A program made the position numbers and the translations under genes. Shown piece by piece: positions 24,768-33,545 of a stretch of DNA of 64,000 nt (its first letter is position 1; each line of letters opens with the position of its first letter). Under the pieces are notes generated by a model. It was given only the letters and a program-made list of their open reading frames with translations, was not told the DNA's origin and did no database searches. The stretch comes from Chitinophaga sp. HK235 (GTDB taxonomy: Bacteria > Bacteroidota > Bacteroidia > Chitinophagales > Chitinophagaceae): contig NZ_CP073766.1 of NCBI RefSeq assembly GCF_018255755.1, positions 4,092,001 to 4,156,000 on the forward strand. The letters are read 5' to 3'.

Positions 24768-25763
24768 TTATTCTTCTTCGAGTTTCAGTTTGGACAGGTC
24801 CATACCGAAGTGGAGGCCTCTTTCGCCCAGCACTTGTTCGATTTCGCTGAGGGATTTCTGACCAAAGTTTCTGAATTTCATCAGTTCTTCCTGTTCGTAC
24901 TGTACCAGTTCGCTCAGGGAGTTGATTTTCGCTGCTTTCAGACAGTTGAACGCACGTACGCTCAGATCGAGATCTTCGAGTGGTGTTTTCAGTATCTTAC
25001 GCAGTTGCAGTGTTTGTTCATCCACAACATCTTCTTTCTCAGCGTCTTTGGTATCAAAGCTGATGTTTTCATCGGTGATGATCATCAGGTGCTGGATGAG
25101 GATGCGGGAAGCTTGTTTTACTGCTTCTTCCGGGTGGATGGTACCGTCTGTGACAACTTCCATGATGAGTTTTTCATAGTCGGTTTTTTGTTCCACACGG
25201 GTGTTTTCTATGCTGTACTTTACGTTTTTGATTGGCGTAAAGATAGAGTCAATAGCGATGTAGCCGAATACTGCATCTTTGGGTTTGTTTTCTTCAGCTG
25301 GCACATAACCGCGGCCTTTGCCGATGGTCAGTTCGATATCCAGTTTGGCAGAAGGGTCCAGGGTGCAGATCAGCAGCTCAGGGTTCATGATCTGGAAAGC
25401 GCTGGTGGCTTTTTCGATCATGTCTGCGCGGAATTCTGTTTTCCCTTTGATGGACAGGGTGATCTTTTCGTTCGTTACATCGTTTTCAGCGATTTTCTTG
25501 AACCTAACTTGTTTAAGGTTCAGGATGATCTCGGTAACGTCTTCAGTAACACCTCTCAGTGTAGCGAACTCATGATCAGCACCTTCAATTTTTATACCCA
25601 CAATGGCATAGCCCTCCAAAGAAGACAACAGTACGCGACGTAACGCATTACCGATAGTCACAGCATAACCTGGTTCTAATGGACGGAATTCGAATTGAGC
25701 TTCAAAGTCGGTAGACTTCTGCAATACGATCTTATCAGGTTTCTGGAAATTTAAAATTGCCAT
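24768..25763 (-). CDS. rpoA: RNA polymerase alpha subunit
   Basis: The 331-residue product has an N-terminal assembly domain (LEPGYAVTIGNALRRVLLSSLEG at about 28-50, contacting beta and beta-prime) and a C-terminal DNA/activator-binding domain (about 250-320, with FNCLKAAKINSLSELVQYEQEELMKFRNFGQKSL in that stretch). The length is normal. Its position rpsD-rpoA-rplQ is the classic alpha operon. A 12-bp perfect palindrome sits between rpsD and rpoA. Confidence 0.98.
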   Translation of the reverse strand: MAILNFQKPDKIVLQKSTDFEAQFEFRPLEPGYAVTIGNALRRVLLSSLEGYAIVGIKIEGADHEFATLRGVTEDVTEIILNLKQVRFKKIAENDVTNEKITLSIKGKTEFRADMIEKATSAFQIMNPELLICTLDPSAKLDIELTIGKGRGYVPAEENKPKDAVFGYIAIDSIFTPIKNVKYSIENTRVEQKTDYEKLIMEVVTDGTIHPEEAVKQASRILIQHLMIITDENISFDTKDAEKEDVVDEQTLQLRKILKTPLEDLDLSVRAFNCLKAAKINSLSELVQYEQEELMKFRNFGQKSLSEIEQVLGERGLHFGMDLSKLKLEEE

Positions 25764-25796
25764 TGATATGATAGATTTATTAGTTTAAATATGAAG

Positions 25797-25824
25797 TTAG
25801 TCCATGGCATAAGCCATGGACTAA
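25797..25824. repeat. Perfect palindrome in the rpsD/rpoA gap
   Basis: TTAGTCCATGGC, an ATAA loop and GCCATGGACTAA give a 12-bp perfect stem, 7 nt after the rpsD stop. No T-run follows on the minus strand, so it looks like an RNA processing or stability hairpin rather than a terminator. Confidence 0.75.
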
Positions 25825-25830
25825 TATTTA

Positions 25831-26436
25831 TTACTTAGAGTACAATTCTACAATCAGTTGTTCCTTGATATTTTCAGGAACGCTCTCTCTCTCAGGATAA
25901 GCAATGAATACGCCTTTCATTTCTTTCTCATTCCAGTCCAGCCAGCTGAATTTTGGATTTTTACCACGAATAACGCTGGTCAGAGCGGAATTATTGGCAG
26001 TTTTGTTTTTCAGGCTGATTACATCACCTGGTTTCAGTTGGAATGAAGGAGTGTTTACCACGATACCGTTAACGGTGATGTGTTTGTGGGAAACCAGCTG
26101 ACGGGCAGCAGGGCGGGAAGGTGCGATGCCCAGGCGGAAAACAGTGTTGTCCAGACGTGCTTCCAGCAATTTGATCAATACTTCACCGGCAACTCCTTTT
26201 CTACGGGTAGCTTCGTCGAACAGGTTGCGGAATTGTTTTTCCAGCAGACCGTAAGTGTACTTCGCTTTTTGTTTTTCTCTCAGCTGCGTTGCGTATTCGC
26301 CTAACTGTTTACGTTTGCGGTTAGCACCGTGCTGACCCGGAGGGTTGCTGTTTTTACCTAAATATTTACCATTACCTAAAATGGGTTCGCCAAAAATTCT
26401 GGAAATTTTGGTCTTTGGGCCTGTGTACCTTGCCAT
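25831..26436 (-). CDS. rpsD: 30S ribosomal protein S4
   Basis: The 201-residue primary 16S rRNA binder of the small subunit. The S4 RNA-binding domain is visible (RLDNTVFRLGIAPSRPAARQLVSHKHITVNG, inside about 91-122). The N-terminal zinc-binding cysteines of some S4 proteins are absent, so this is the Cys-free form. S4 is an autoregulator of the alpha operon in E. coli; whether this holds here is not visible. The 155-nt gap to rpsK holds a strong hairpin. Confidence 0.98.
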   Translation of the reverse strand: MARYTGPKTKISRIFGEPILGNGKYLGKNSNPPGQHGANRKRKQLGEYATQLREKQKAKYTYGLLEKQFRNLFDEATRRKGVAGEVLIKLLEARLDNTVFRLGIAPSRPAARQLVSHKHITVNGIVVNTPSFQLKPGDVISLKNKTANNSALTSVIRGKNPKFSWLDWNEKEMKGVFIAYPERESVPENIKEQLIVELYSK

Positions 26437-26527
26437 GATTTAAATATACTTTAGATTTTTTAGTTAATGATGTATGCTCTTCAAAAAATCTGAAAACCTG
26501 ATCATACACCCAATTTATAAATATAAA

Positions 26528-26581
26528 TTACAAAGTCCAGATACCCAACTTCTTTTGAAGCCCGGTATCTGGAATTTGTAA
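26528..26581. repeat. Long hairpin in the rpsK/rpsD gap
   Basis: TTACAAAGTCCAGATACC (26528-26545) pairs with GGTATCTGGAATTTGTAA (26564-26581), 17 of 18 positions. The loop can add an ACTTC/GAAG pair. A-T rich flanks extend the symmetry. Confidence 0.8.
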
Positions 26582-26591
26582 ATATATAAAG

Positions 26592-26993
26592 CTATACTCT
26601 TCTTTTCTTAGGAGGACGGCAACCGTTGTGAGGTAAAGGCGTAACGTCTTTAATCATGCTCACTTCGATACCGGAGTTAGCGATAGCACGGATAGCGCTT
26701 TCACGACCAGCTCCAGGGCCTTTTACAAATACATCTGCTCTTTTCAGACCAGCGTCCATAGCAACTTTAGCGGCATCCTGCGCAGCCAGCTGAGCAGCGT
26801 ACGGAGTGTTCTTTTTAGAACCTCTGAAGCCCATTTTACCAGCAGAAGACCAGGAGATAACCTGACCATGCTTGTTGGTGATGCTCACAATAATGTTGTT
26901 AAAGCTGGCGGAGATATGTACGTCTCCGTAGTTATCTACTTTTACTACCCTTTTTTTACTAGCAGCAGTTTTTGTATTATTTGCTTTTGCCAT
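26592..26993 (-). CDS. rpsK: 30S ribosomal protein S11
   Basis: The 133-residue platform protein of the small subunit lies near the mRNA exit. S11 signatures are NIIVSITNKHGQVISWSSAGKMGFRGSKK (split over about residues 33-61) and DVTPLPHNGCRPPKKRRV at the C terminus. A Lys-rich N-terminal tail is present. It lies between rpsM and rpsD in the alpha operon. Confidence 0.98.
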   Translation of the reverse strand: MAKANNTKTAASKKRVVKVDNYGDVHISASFNNIIVSITNKHGQVISWSSAGKMGFRGSKKNTPYAAQLAAQDAAKVAMDAGLKRADVFVKGPGAGRESAIRAIANSGIEVSMIKDVTPLPHNGCRPPKKRRV

Positions 26994-27002
26994 AGTTATT
27001 TA

Positions 27003-27098
27003 AATTCCAAATATGAAATTCCAGATCCCAAATCTTCCGATCAATGTTGATATTGAAACCAAACCCCACGTTTGGAATTTGGGATTTCAACCTGGGAT
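27003..27098. repeat. Long imperfect hairpin in the rpsM/rpsK gap
   Basis: AAATTCCAAA...TGAAATTCCAGATCCCAAA on the left arm mirrors TTTGGAATTTGGGATTTCA and CCTGGGATT on the right. It is built from GGGATTT words, like the repeats near 56.6 and 57.8 kb. Confidence 0.65.
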
Positions 27099-27104
27099 TA
27101 TTTA

Positions 27105-27485
27105 TTATTTCTTAGTTGCTTTTTTCTTACCAGCCACTGTCTTACGTTTACCTTTGCGGGTACGGCTGTTGGTACGTGTACGCTGACCTCTCACCGGTAA
27201 GCCTTTCCTGTGACGCAGACCGCGGTAGCAAGCGATATCCAGCAGACGCTTGATATTCATTTGCACTTCAGAACGCAGTTGACCCTCTACCTTAAACTCG
27301 CCGTTGATAATGTTACGGATGGCAGCTTGGTCATCGTCATTCCAATCCTTCACTTTCTTGTTTACATCAATTTCCGCCTTGTTCAGGATATATTGGGCGG
27401 TAGAACGGCCTATACCGAAGATATAGGTGAGGCCAATTTCTCCTCTTTTATTTTTAGGAAGATCTATACCGGCTATACGTGCCAT
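27105..27485 (-). CDS. rpsM: 30S ribosomal protein S13
   Basis: The 126-residue head protein of the small subunit contacts the P-site tRNA and forms intersubunit bridges. It starts MARIAGIDLPKNKRGEIGLTY, has the helix-two-turn-helix YIFGIGRSTAQYIL, and ends in a basic tail after GLPVRGQRTRTNSRTRKG. The length is normal. It lies 58 nt downstream of rpmJ. Confidence 0.98.
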   Translation of the reverse strand: MARIAGIDLPKNKRGEIGLTYIFGIGRSTAQYILNKAEIDVNKKVKDWNDDDQAAIRNIINGEFKVEGQLRSEVQMNIKRLLDIACYRGLRHRKGLPVRGQRTRTNSRTRKGKRKTVAGKKKATKK

Positions 27486-27543
27486 ATTTATATTTTAGAT
27501 TTTATGATTCTGATTAAAAAATCAAATTCCGTCCGGGGGACTA

Positions 27544-27660
27544 TTAACCCTGGCGTTGTTTGAAGCGAGGGTTCTTTTTGTTGATCACCAACAGAACACC
27601 TTTTCTACGAACTATTTTACAATCCGCACTTCTTTTTTTGATTGCAGCTCTTACCTTCAT
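27544..27660 (-). CDS. rpmJ: 50S ribosomal protein L36
   Basis: The small basic protein has 38 residues. It starts MKVRAAIKKRSADCKIVRRKG and ends NKKNPRFKQRQG, the L36 signature. Only one Cys (in ADCK) remains of the four zinc ligands of the C+ form, so this is the zinc-free form. It lies between infA and rpsM as in the usual spc/alpha boundary. Confidence 0.95.
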   Translation of the reverse strand: MKVRAAIKKRSADCKIVRRKGVLLVINKKNPRFKQRQG

Positions 27661-27730
27661 GATTACTATTTTATAAAAGGTTATATTTTTTATTAATTAC
27701 TCTGCCTGACTTCACAAATCCGGGCCGCGA

Positions 27731-27949
27731 CTATTTGTATCTGAAAATTATACGGCCTCTTGACAAATCGTATGGGCTCATTTCCACACCCACCTTATCT
27801 CCGGGCAGAATGCGTATGTAGTGCATTCTCATTTTTCCAGAAATGGTGGCCAGGATCTCGTGCCCATTTTCCAGTTTAACACGGAACATAGCGTTTGACA
27901 AGGCTTCTAATATAATTCCATCCTGTTTAATGAGTGCCTGTTTTGCCAT
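27731..27949 (-). CDS. infA: Translation initiation factor IF-1
   Basis: The 72-residue OB-fold protein blocks the A site during initiation and assists IF-2 and IF-3. It starts MAKQALIKQDGIILEALSNAMFRVKLENGH and ends with SPYDLSRGRIIFRYK, both diagnostic. A TATCTTTG -7 element lies 18 nt upstream, so an internal promoter may serve infA and the alpha operon. Confidence 0.98.
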   Translation of the reverse strand: MAKQALIKQDGIILEALSNAMFRVKLENGHEILATISGKMRMHYIRILPGDKVGVEMSPYDLSRGRIIFRYK

Positions 27950-27966
27950 AAAAATTTTTAGGACTG

Positions 27967-27974
27967 CAAAGATA
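27967..27974 (-). promoter_or_regulatory. Predicted internal promoter before infA
   Basis: TATCTTTG on the minus strand matches TAnnTTTG perfectly, followed by GCAG. The -33 element is not clear. Confidence 0.5.
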
Positions 27975-28097
27975 GCATTTATCTTTTGAAATAGAAAAAT
28001 TTCCCTGAATTATTATTAATATTGCCGTTCCGGGTATCAATGCCAGTCAATTGTTATTTAAAACCCCTTAACTATGAACCAAATACACTAACAGTTT

Positions 28098-28898
28098 TTA
28101 GTAATTTGAGTTCAGCTCCGGGTTATTTTTTTCTGCTTTTTCGATTTCCGTAAAGGAAGACAACACATCTGCCCTTCCTTTTCCTACTGCCACGGTATGT
28201 TCGAAATGTACGGAAGGGCTCTTATCACGGGTAGCCACTGTCCATCCATCTTCCAGGTATTCCACATCCTTGCTGCGCAGGTTGATCATCGGTTCGATAG
28301 CGATCACCAGTCCTTCTTTCATCACGGGGCCGCTGCCACGTTTTCCATAGTTAGGCACCTGTGGATCTTCATGGAGGTTACGGCCCAGGCCATGCCCTAC
28401 CAGTTCCCTTACCACGCCATATCCGCGTTCTTTTTCGGTATATTCCTGTATTGCATAGGAGATATCACCGATCCGGTTGCCTACGATGGCCTTTTCGATG
28501 CCTTTGTACAGGGAAGCCTTGGTAGCCCCCATGAGGCGGCGTACATTCTCTGCTACGTTGCCGATACCAAAGGTATACGCGCTATCAGCATGGAAACCGT
28601 TCATATACACACCTACGTCTACGGTGAGGATATCACCGTCTTTCAGCACGTATTTGTTGGGGATACCGTGTACTACTTCCTCGTTCACAGAAATACAGCA
28701 GGCATTGGGGAAGCCTTTATAGTTTTTAAAGGAGGGCACAGCCCCGTTTTCCACAATAAACCTGTCGGCCACAGCGTCTACATCGAGGGTGCTCATACCG
28801 GGCTTCAGGGCTTTGGCCACTTCTGCCAGGGCGGCACTGAGGAGGAGTGCGCTTTTGCGGATCAGCTCTATTTCTTCCTTCGTCTTATAATGAATCAT
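28098..28898 (-). CDS. map: Methionine aminopeptidase, type I
   Basis: Removes the initiator Met from nascent proteins. The 266-residue product has all five metal ligands of the pita-bread fold: Asp94 and Asp105 (VDVGVYMNGFHADSA), His169 (VGHGLG), Glu202 (AIEPM) and Glu233 (HFEHTVAV). The substrate His (VVHGIP) is near 77. A short Glu/Asn-rich tail follows the core. It lies between secY and infA, a common spc-operon position in Bacteroidota. Confidence 0.97.
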   Translation of the reverse strand: MIHYKTKEEIELIRKSALLLSAALAEVAKALKPGMSTLDVDAVADRFIVENGAVPSFKNYKGFPNACCISVNEEVVHGIPNKYVLKDGDILTVDVGVYMNGFHADSAYTFGIGNVAENVRRLMGATKASLYKGIEKAIVGNRIGDISYAIQEYTEKERGYGVVRELVGHGLGRNLHEDPQVPNYGKRGSGPVMKEGLVIAIEPMINLRSKDVEYLEDGWTVATRDKSPSVHFEHTVAVGKGRADVLSSFTEIEKAEKNNPELNSNY

Positions 28899-28972
28899 CT
28901 TTAGTAAGCTTTTGCTGTCAGCTCTTCAGGGCGGCGATAAAACCGCGGGAGCTGGCGGCTTTAACAAAATAT

Positions 28973-29008
28973 AATAGCCACCAAAGCGTAGAAGCTTCTG
29001 TGGCTATT
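28973..29008. repeat. Hairpin in the secY/map gap
   Basis: AATAGCCAC (28973-28981) pairs with GTGGCTATT (29000-29008), enclosing a second palindrome AGAAGCTTCT (28990-28999). Confidence 0.65.
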
Positions 29009-29054
29009 TTATTGCGTTTGTCGGAACGGGCTTTTAAGACCCTCAGACAATTAC

Positions 29055-30395
29055 TTATGCATTAGCCGGGGCTGTTCTGCCCTTGATACGGCCGGTGCTC
29101 ATGAGGCCATCATAGTGGCGCATCAGGAGCTGGCTTTCGATCTGCTGCAAAGTATCCAGGATAACACCTACCATGATGAGCAGGGAGGTACCACCGAAGA
29201 AGGTAGCGAAGTTGCTGTTAACCTTGAATGCTGCAGCCAGGCCTGGCATGATACCCACGAGGGCCAGGAAAAATGCGCCCGGGAGGGTAATGCGGTCCAT
29301 CACAGCACCGATATAATCGGCGGTAGCTTTTCCTGGTTTAACACCGGGAACGAAACCATTGTTGCGTTTCATTTCATCCGCCATCTGAGTGGGGTTGAAA
29401 ATCAGCGCAGTATAGAAATAAGTGAATACAATCACGAGTACAGCGTAGATCAGGTTGTACCAGCCATTGGTATGGTCACTGAAGATCCGGACGAAACCGG
29501 AAGCGCTTTCAGAGTTGGTAGCGAAACCGATCGCTGTAGCAGGGATGAACATGATAGCCTGGGCAAAGATGATAGGCATAACACCGGCTGCATTCACCTT
29601 GAGGGGGATGAACTGGCGTACACCACCATATTGTTTGTTGCCCACAATACGTTTGGCGTAGTTAACGGGTATTTTCCTGGTACCTTGTACGAGCAGGATC
29701 AGACCCACGGTAATCATGATAAAGACTGCAATTTCAATCAGGAAGAGGATCGGGCCACCGGAGCCTGCCACTTTGCTGGAGAATTCAGCGATGATGGCTT
29801 GCGGAAGGCGGGCGAGGATACCCATCATGATGATAATGGAAGTACCGTTACCGATACCTTTATCTGTGATCTTTTCACCCAGCCACATTACAAACAGGGT
29901 ACCTGCTGTAAGGACGATGGTGGTAGAGAGCCAGAAGAAGAAGGTACCATATTCGGGTATAATAGCGCCACCTGACTGATTACGCAGATAAGCTACGTAA
30001 GCACTTGCCTGGAATCCGGTTACCAACACAGTAAGTATGCGGGTATACTGATTGATTTTTTTACGTCCGCTTTCACCTTCCTTCTGCAGTTTCTGGAAAT
30101 AAGGCACAGCTATGGTTAACAGCTGAATAGCAATTGACGCAGAAATGTAGGGCATGATACCCAGTGCAAAAATGGAGGCCCTTGAAAACGATCCACCGGC
30201 AAACATGTTTACCAGCCCCAGAATTCCCTGGTTAGAATTTTTTTCAAAGTTAGTGAGCGCGTTTGCATCAATACCGGGCAAAGCTATATAAGATCCCACA
30301 CGGTAAATGAGGACCAGGAGCAGGGTAGTTAAGATGCGATTACGCAGGTCCTCGATACTCCAGATATTCTTAATCGTTTCGATAAATTTCTTCAC
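29055..30395 (-). CDS. secY: Preprotein translocase subunit SecY
   Basis: The 446-residue channel of the Sec translocon has ten predicted membrane helices. Recognisable parts are the N-terminal amphipathic segment, the plug region (FAGGSFSRASIFALGIMPYISASI near residues 66-90, split), the GEKITDKGIGNGTS cytoplasmic loop, and the conserved NGFVPGVKPGKAT loop that contacts SecA. It lies between rplO and map, as usual in the spc operon. Confidence 0.97.
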   Translation of the reverse strand: MKKFIETIKNIWSIEDLRNRILTTLLLVLIYRVGSYIALPGIDANALTNFEKNSNQGILGLVNMFAGGSFSRASIFALGIMPYISASIAIQLLTIAVPYFQKLQKEGESGRKKINQYTRILTVLVTGFQASAYVAYLRNQSGGAIIPEYGTFFFWLSTTIVLTAGTLFVMWLGEKITDKGIGNGTSIIIMMGILARLPQAIIAEFSSKVAGSGGPILFLIEIAVFIMITVGLILLVQGTRKIPVNYAKRIVGNKQYGGVRQFIPLKVNAAGVMPIIFAQAIMFIPATAIGFATNSESASGFVRIFSDHTNGWYNLIYAVLVIVFTYFYTALIFNPTQMADEMKRNNGFVPGVKPGKATADYIGAVMDRITLPGAFFLALVGIMPGLAAAFKVNSNFATFFGGTSLLIMVGVILDTLQQIESQLLMRHYDGLMSTGRIKGRTAPANA

Positions 30396-30473
30396 AGGAA
30401 GATAAAGGTTTAATAGCGCTATTAAATATGAAAAGACGCACTACTCCGTAGGCGTCTCCTCAGTCGTAAAGTC

Positions 30474-30920
30474 TTATACCAGTTCTACTGATCCACCTGC
30501 AGATTCGATGGCCTGTTTAGCTTTCTCACTGATCGCGTTCACTTTAACAGTCACCTTGGTTTTCAGTTCGCCGTTAGCCAGTATTTTAACTTTGGCGGTT
30601 CTGTTAACCAGGCCGTTCATGTACAGGTTTTCGAGATTGAATTCCTGCAGGCCATATTTTTCAACGAGATGATCGAGCTGACCCAGGTTGAAGATGGTGT
30701 ATTCCTCACGGTTGTTGTTTTTGAAACCGCGTTTAGGCATACGACGCTGGATAGGCATCTGGCCACCTTCAAAGCCTCTTTTGCTGGCGTAACCGGCGCG
30801 TTGCTGGATACCTTTGTTACCTTTTGTAGAAGTACCACCTTTACCGGAAGCCTCACCACGTCCGAGACGTTTTTCTTTATGTACGGCGCCTTTTGCAGGC
30901 TGTAATGAATGCAGATTCAT
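30474..30920 (-). CDS. rplO: 50S ribosomal protein L15
   Basis: The 148-residue product has the basic glycine-rich N-terminal extension typical of L15 (KRLGRGEASGKGGTSTKGNKG, about 18-38) and the C-terminal globular domain (ITVKVNAISEKAKQAIE-like). It links several 23S rRNA domains during assembly. It lies between rpmD and secY, with gaps of 125 and 78 nt. Confidence 0.97.
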   Translation of the reverse strand: MNLHSLQPAKGAVHKEKRLGRGEASGKGGTSTKGNKGIQQRAGYASKRGFEGGQMPIQRRMPKRGFKNNNREEYTIFNLGQLDHLVEKYGLQEFNLENLYMNGLVNRTAKVKILANGELKTKVTVKVNAISEKAKQAIESAGGSVELV

Positions 30921-31045
30921 AATTAATTGTTTTTACTTACGCGGAAATTAACCGCTCGCGTTTAATATAAAAAGTGTCTTTGTAAAGATACAAATGTAAA
31001 AGTAAGATTATCAGCGGACAATCCCACAGCAGTGTTACTTATTAA

Positions 31046-31231
31046 TTAAGCGTTAACTGCTTCTACTTTTACCAGATGGTCTACTTTACGAACCATTCCC
31101 AGGACCTGAGGAGTAGCTTCTAACTCAACAGTAGCGTTCATTTTAGTCAGCCCCAGTGCTTTCAAGGTCAGTTTCTGCCTTTCAGGACGGTCTATACCAC
31201 TTTTCACTTGAGTGATCTTAATCTTTGCCAT
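31046..31231 (-). CDS. rpmD: 50S ribosomal protein L30
   Basis: The 61-residue product starts MAKIKITQVKSGIDRPERQKLTLKALGL and contains GMVRKVDHLVKVE, the L30 signature. The length is normal for the bacterial short form. It lies between rpsE and rplO. The 102-nt gap toward rpsE contains a CCGCCA/TGGCGG hairpin at 31245-31257. Confidence 0.96.
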   Translation of the reverse strand: MAKIKITQVKSGIDRPERQKLTLKALGLTKMNATVELEATPQVLGMVRKVDHLVKVEAVNA

Positions 31232-31333
31232 AAACCCCTATCCGCCAATGGCGGAGTAATTTAATTGTTAATAATGAGTGTCAATATATCCCGTAAGATA
31301 TATGTTTTCTGAAGATTGGACCCTATAGAAGGA

Positions 31334-31852
31334 TTAACCGTTGAAAACTTTCTTCAGGGAAACAGTTCTGGTTCTAGCTACGCTGATTGGTTCGCGTAAC
31401 ATGCCCAGCGCTTTGAAAGTAGCTTTAACCACGTTGTGCGGATTGGCAGAACCCAGGGATTTAGCCAAAACGTCTGTAACGCCAGCGCTTTCCAGTACTG
31501 CACGCATAGAACCACCCGCGATCACACCTGTACCATGAGCAGCAGGTTTGATCAGTACTTTGGCAGCACCTTCTTTAGCAAACTGGTCGTGAGGAATAGT
31601 ACCGTGCATAACAGGAACCTTGATCAGGTTCTTTTTAGCATCGTCTATACCTTTGGTGATAGCCTGTTGTACTTCTTTAGCTTTACCAAGACCGTGACCA
31701 ACAACGCCGTTTTCGTTACCAACTACTACCAGAGCGGAGAAACTGAAAGTACGACCGCCTTTGGTGGTTTTAGTAACACGGTTGATCGCTACCACTTTTT
31801 CTTTCAGCTCCAGATCACCGGCCTTTACTTTATTGAATGAATTCTTTGCCAT
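31334..31852 (-). CDS. rpsE: 30S ribosomal protein S5
   Basis: The 172-residue decoding-fidelity protein. The double-stranded RNA-binding-like N domain (VVAINRVTKTTKGGRTFSFSALVVVGN, about 20-46) and the C-terminal domain with SAGVTDVLAKSLGSANPHNVVKAT are both complete. It lies between rplR and rpmD. Confidence 0.98.
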   Translation of the reverse strand: MAKNSFNKVKAGDLELKEKVVAINRVTKTTKGGRTFSFSALVVVGNENGVVGHGLGKAKEVQQAITKGIDDAKKNLIKVPVMHGTIPHDQFAKEGAAKVLIKPAAHGTGVIAGGSMRAVLESAGVTDVLAKSLGSANPHNVVKATFKALGMLREPISVARTRTVSLKKVFNG

Positions 31853-31903
31853 TTTGTTTTATAAGAATTACTTGTTCAGAATGATAAAATTCGGATCCAG
31901 GGA

Positions 31904-32257
31904 TTAGAACTGGAGACCGCCTTCTCTTGCGCCGTCCGCTACACTTTTAACGCGGCCATGATATAAATATCCGCTTCTGTCGAAAATGCATTTGGTGAGG
32001 CCTAAAGCAACGGCTTTCTGAGCCAGGGCAGCGCCTACCAGTTTGGATTTTTCGGATTTGGTACCAGACTGTGCCTTGATATCTTTATCACGGGAAGAAG
32101 CTGATGCCAGGGTAGTACCGTTGGTATCATCGATCAGCTGTACATAGATATCGCTGTTGCTGCGAAACACAGATAATCTCGGTGTTCTGGCAGTACCGGA
32201 GATCTTTTTACGGATACGGTAGCGGATTTTATCCCTTCTGCTAACTTTTGTGCTCAT
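31904..32257 (-). CDS. rplR: 50S ribosomal protein L18
   Basis: The 117-residue 5S rRNA-binding protein. It shows RLSVFRSNSDIYVQLIDD in the N-terminal part and the C-terminal FDRSGYLYHGRVKSVADGAREGGLQF signature. The length is normal. It lies between rplF and rpsE; a 16-bp hairpin sits in the rplF gap. Confidence 0.97.
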   Translation of the reverse strand: MSTKVSRRDKIRYRIRKKISGTARTPRLSVFRSNSDIYVQLIDDTNGTTLASASSRDKDIKAQSGTKSEKSKLVGAALAQKAVALGLTKCIFDRSGYLYHGRVKSVADGAREGGLQF

Positions 32258-32306
32258 TGTTGAGTTTTATTTTATTTATCCCGATGCTGCCGGGATATAT
32301 TGTTAA

Positions 32307-32341
32307 AACCAGCTAATCAGCCAGTGGCTGATCAGCTGGTT
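32307..32341. repeat. Hairpin in the rplF/rplR gap
   Basis: AACCAGCTAATCAGCC (32307-32322) pairs with GGCTGATCAGCTGGTT (32326-32341), 15 of 16 positions, directly after the rplF stop. Confidence 0.8.
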
Positions 32342-32348
32342 AAAAAAA

Positions 32349-32903
32349 TTATTTACCTGCTGACTTACCAGCTTTCTTGCGAACCACTTCATCACTGTAG
32401 CGAACACCTTTACCTTTGTAAGGCTCTGGTTTGCGGAGGCTGCGGATTTTAGCCGCTACCTGGCCCAGCAGTTGGTTATCGATACCTTCCAGCATAATTT
32501 TAGGGTTCTGACCTTTTTCAGTCAGGGTAGCCACTTTCAATTCTTTTGGAATTTCGATGATGATATTGTGCGAGTAACCCAGGGCCAGATCCAGCAGCTG
32601 ACCGTTGTTGGCAGCTTTGTAACCCACACCCACGAGTTCCAGTTGTTTTTTGAAGCCTTCAGTAACACCAACCACCATGTTGGAGATCAGCGCGCGATAC
32701 AGACCGTGCAGTGCTTTGTGGCGGATCTGGTCTGTAGGACGAACTACAGTCAATACTCCGTCTTTCACCTCTACTTTCAGGTCTCTGTCGATGGATCTTT
32801 TCAGTTCACCTTTAGGACCTTTTACGGTTATTTCATTAGCAGGGGAAACAGTAACAGTAACACCGCTGGCTAATTTGATAGGAGCTTTACCTATACGTGA
32901 CAT
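32349..32903 (-). CDS. rplF: 50S ribosomal protein L6
   Basis: The 184-residue protein near the sarcin-ricin loop and the GTPase-associated centre. It has two similar domains; the second carries PEPYKGKGVRYSDEVVRKKAGK, the L6 signature, near the C terminus. The length is normal. It lies between rpsH and rplR. Confidence 0.98.
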   Translation of the reverse strand: MSRIGKAPIKLASGVTVTVSPANEITVKGPKGELKRSIDRDLKVEVKDGVLTVVRPTDQIRHKALHGLYRALISNMVVGVTEGFKKQLELVGVGYKAANNGQLLDLALGYSHNIIIEIPKELKVATLTEKGQNPKIMLEGIDNQLLGQVAAKIRSLRKPEPYKGKGVRYSDEVVRKKAGKSAGK

Positions 32904-32993
32904 AACTTGAGTTTAAGTATATTTTTGATATTGTTTGATCGGTTATCCGTGTTCAGCGCCGTATAGAAAGCTTAATTGTCAGATAGCCGTTTG

Positions 32994-33024
32994 GGTTTAC
33001 AGGTAGCATAACCACCTGTAAACC
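32994..33024. repeat. Hairpin in the rpsH/rplF gap
   Basis: GGTTTACAGGT (32994-33004) and ACCTGTAAACC (33014-33024) are an 11-bp perfect stem, 7 nt after the rpsH stop. Confidence 0.8.
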
Positions 33025-33030
33025 AATATA

Positions 33031-33429
33031 TTAATAAACGTAGCAAACTACTTCGCCGCCTACGTTCTGAGCTTTAGCTTCTTTGTCGGTCATTACACCT
33101 TTGGAGGTGGAGATGATAGCCACGCCGAGGCCGTTTTTAACGCGTTTGAAGTCTTCCGGTTTAGCGTACTGACGCAGACCTGGACGGCTGATGCGTTGCA
33201 GTTCCTTGATAGCGGGCTCTTTAGTTTGAAGATCGTATTTCAGGGCGATTTTGATAACGCCTTGTTTGTTGTCTTCTTCAAATTTGTACTTCAGGATATA
33301 ACCTTTGTCGTACAGAATTTCTGTGATACGTTTTTTCAGCTTAGAAGCTGGAATTTCCACGATCCTGTGAGTGGCCATTTGCGCGTTCCGGATTCTGGTC
33401 AGGAAGTCTGCTATTGGATCAGTAACCAT
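33031..33429 (-). CDS. rpsH: 30S ribosomal protein S8
   Basis: The 132-residue central-domain assembly protein. It starts with DPIADFLTRIRNAQ and ends with STSKGVMTDKEAKAQNVGGEVVCYVY, both diagnostic. In E. coli S8 represses the spc operon by binding its mRNA; no equivalent site was identified here. It lies between rpsN and rplF. Confidence 0.98.
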   Translation of the reverse strand: MVTDPIADFLTRIRNAQMATHRIVEIPASKLKKRITEILYDKGYILKYKFEEDNKQGVIKIALKYDLQTKEPAIKELQRISRPGLRQYAKPEDFKRVKNGLGVAIISTSKGVMTDKEAKAQNVGGEVVCYVY

Positions 33430-33503
33430 TGTTTAAATAGTTTGATAATGTTTACAATGCGATATCCAATCGAAAAAGATGGGAATCAAATAACTTAAAT
33501 GAT

Positions 33504-33539
33504 GATTCAGATAACCGGTCATTACCAGTTATCCAAATC
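33504..33539. repeat. Hairpin in the rpsN/rpsH gap
   Basis: GATTCAGATAACCGGT pairs with ACCAGTTATCCAAATC around a short loop; the CA mismatch in each arm forms an internal loop. Confidence 0.6.
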
Positions 33540-33545
33540 AGGGAA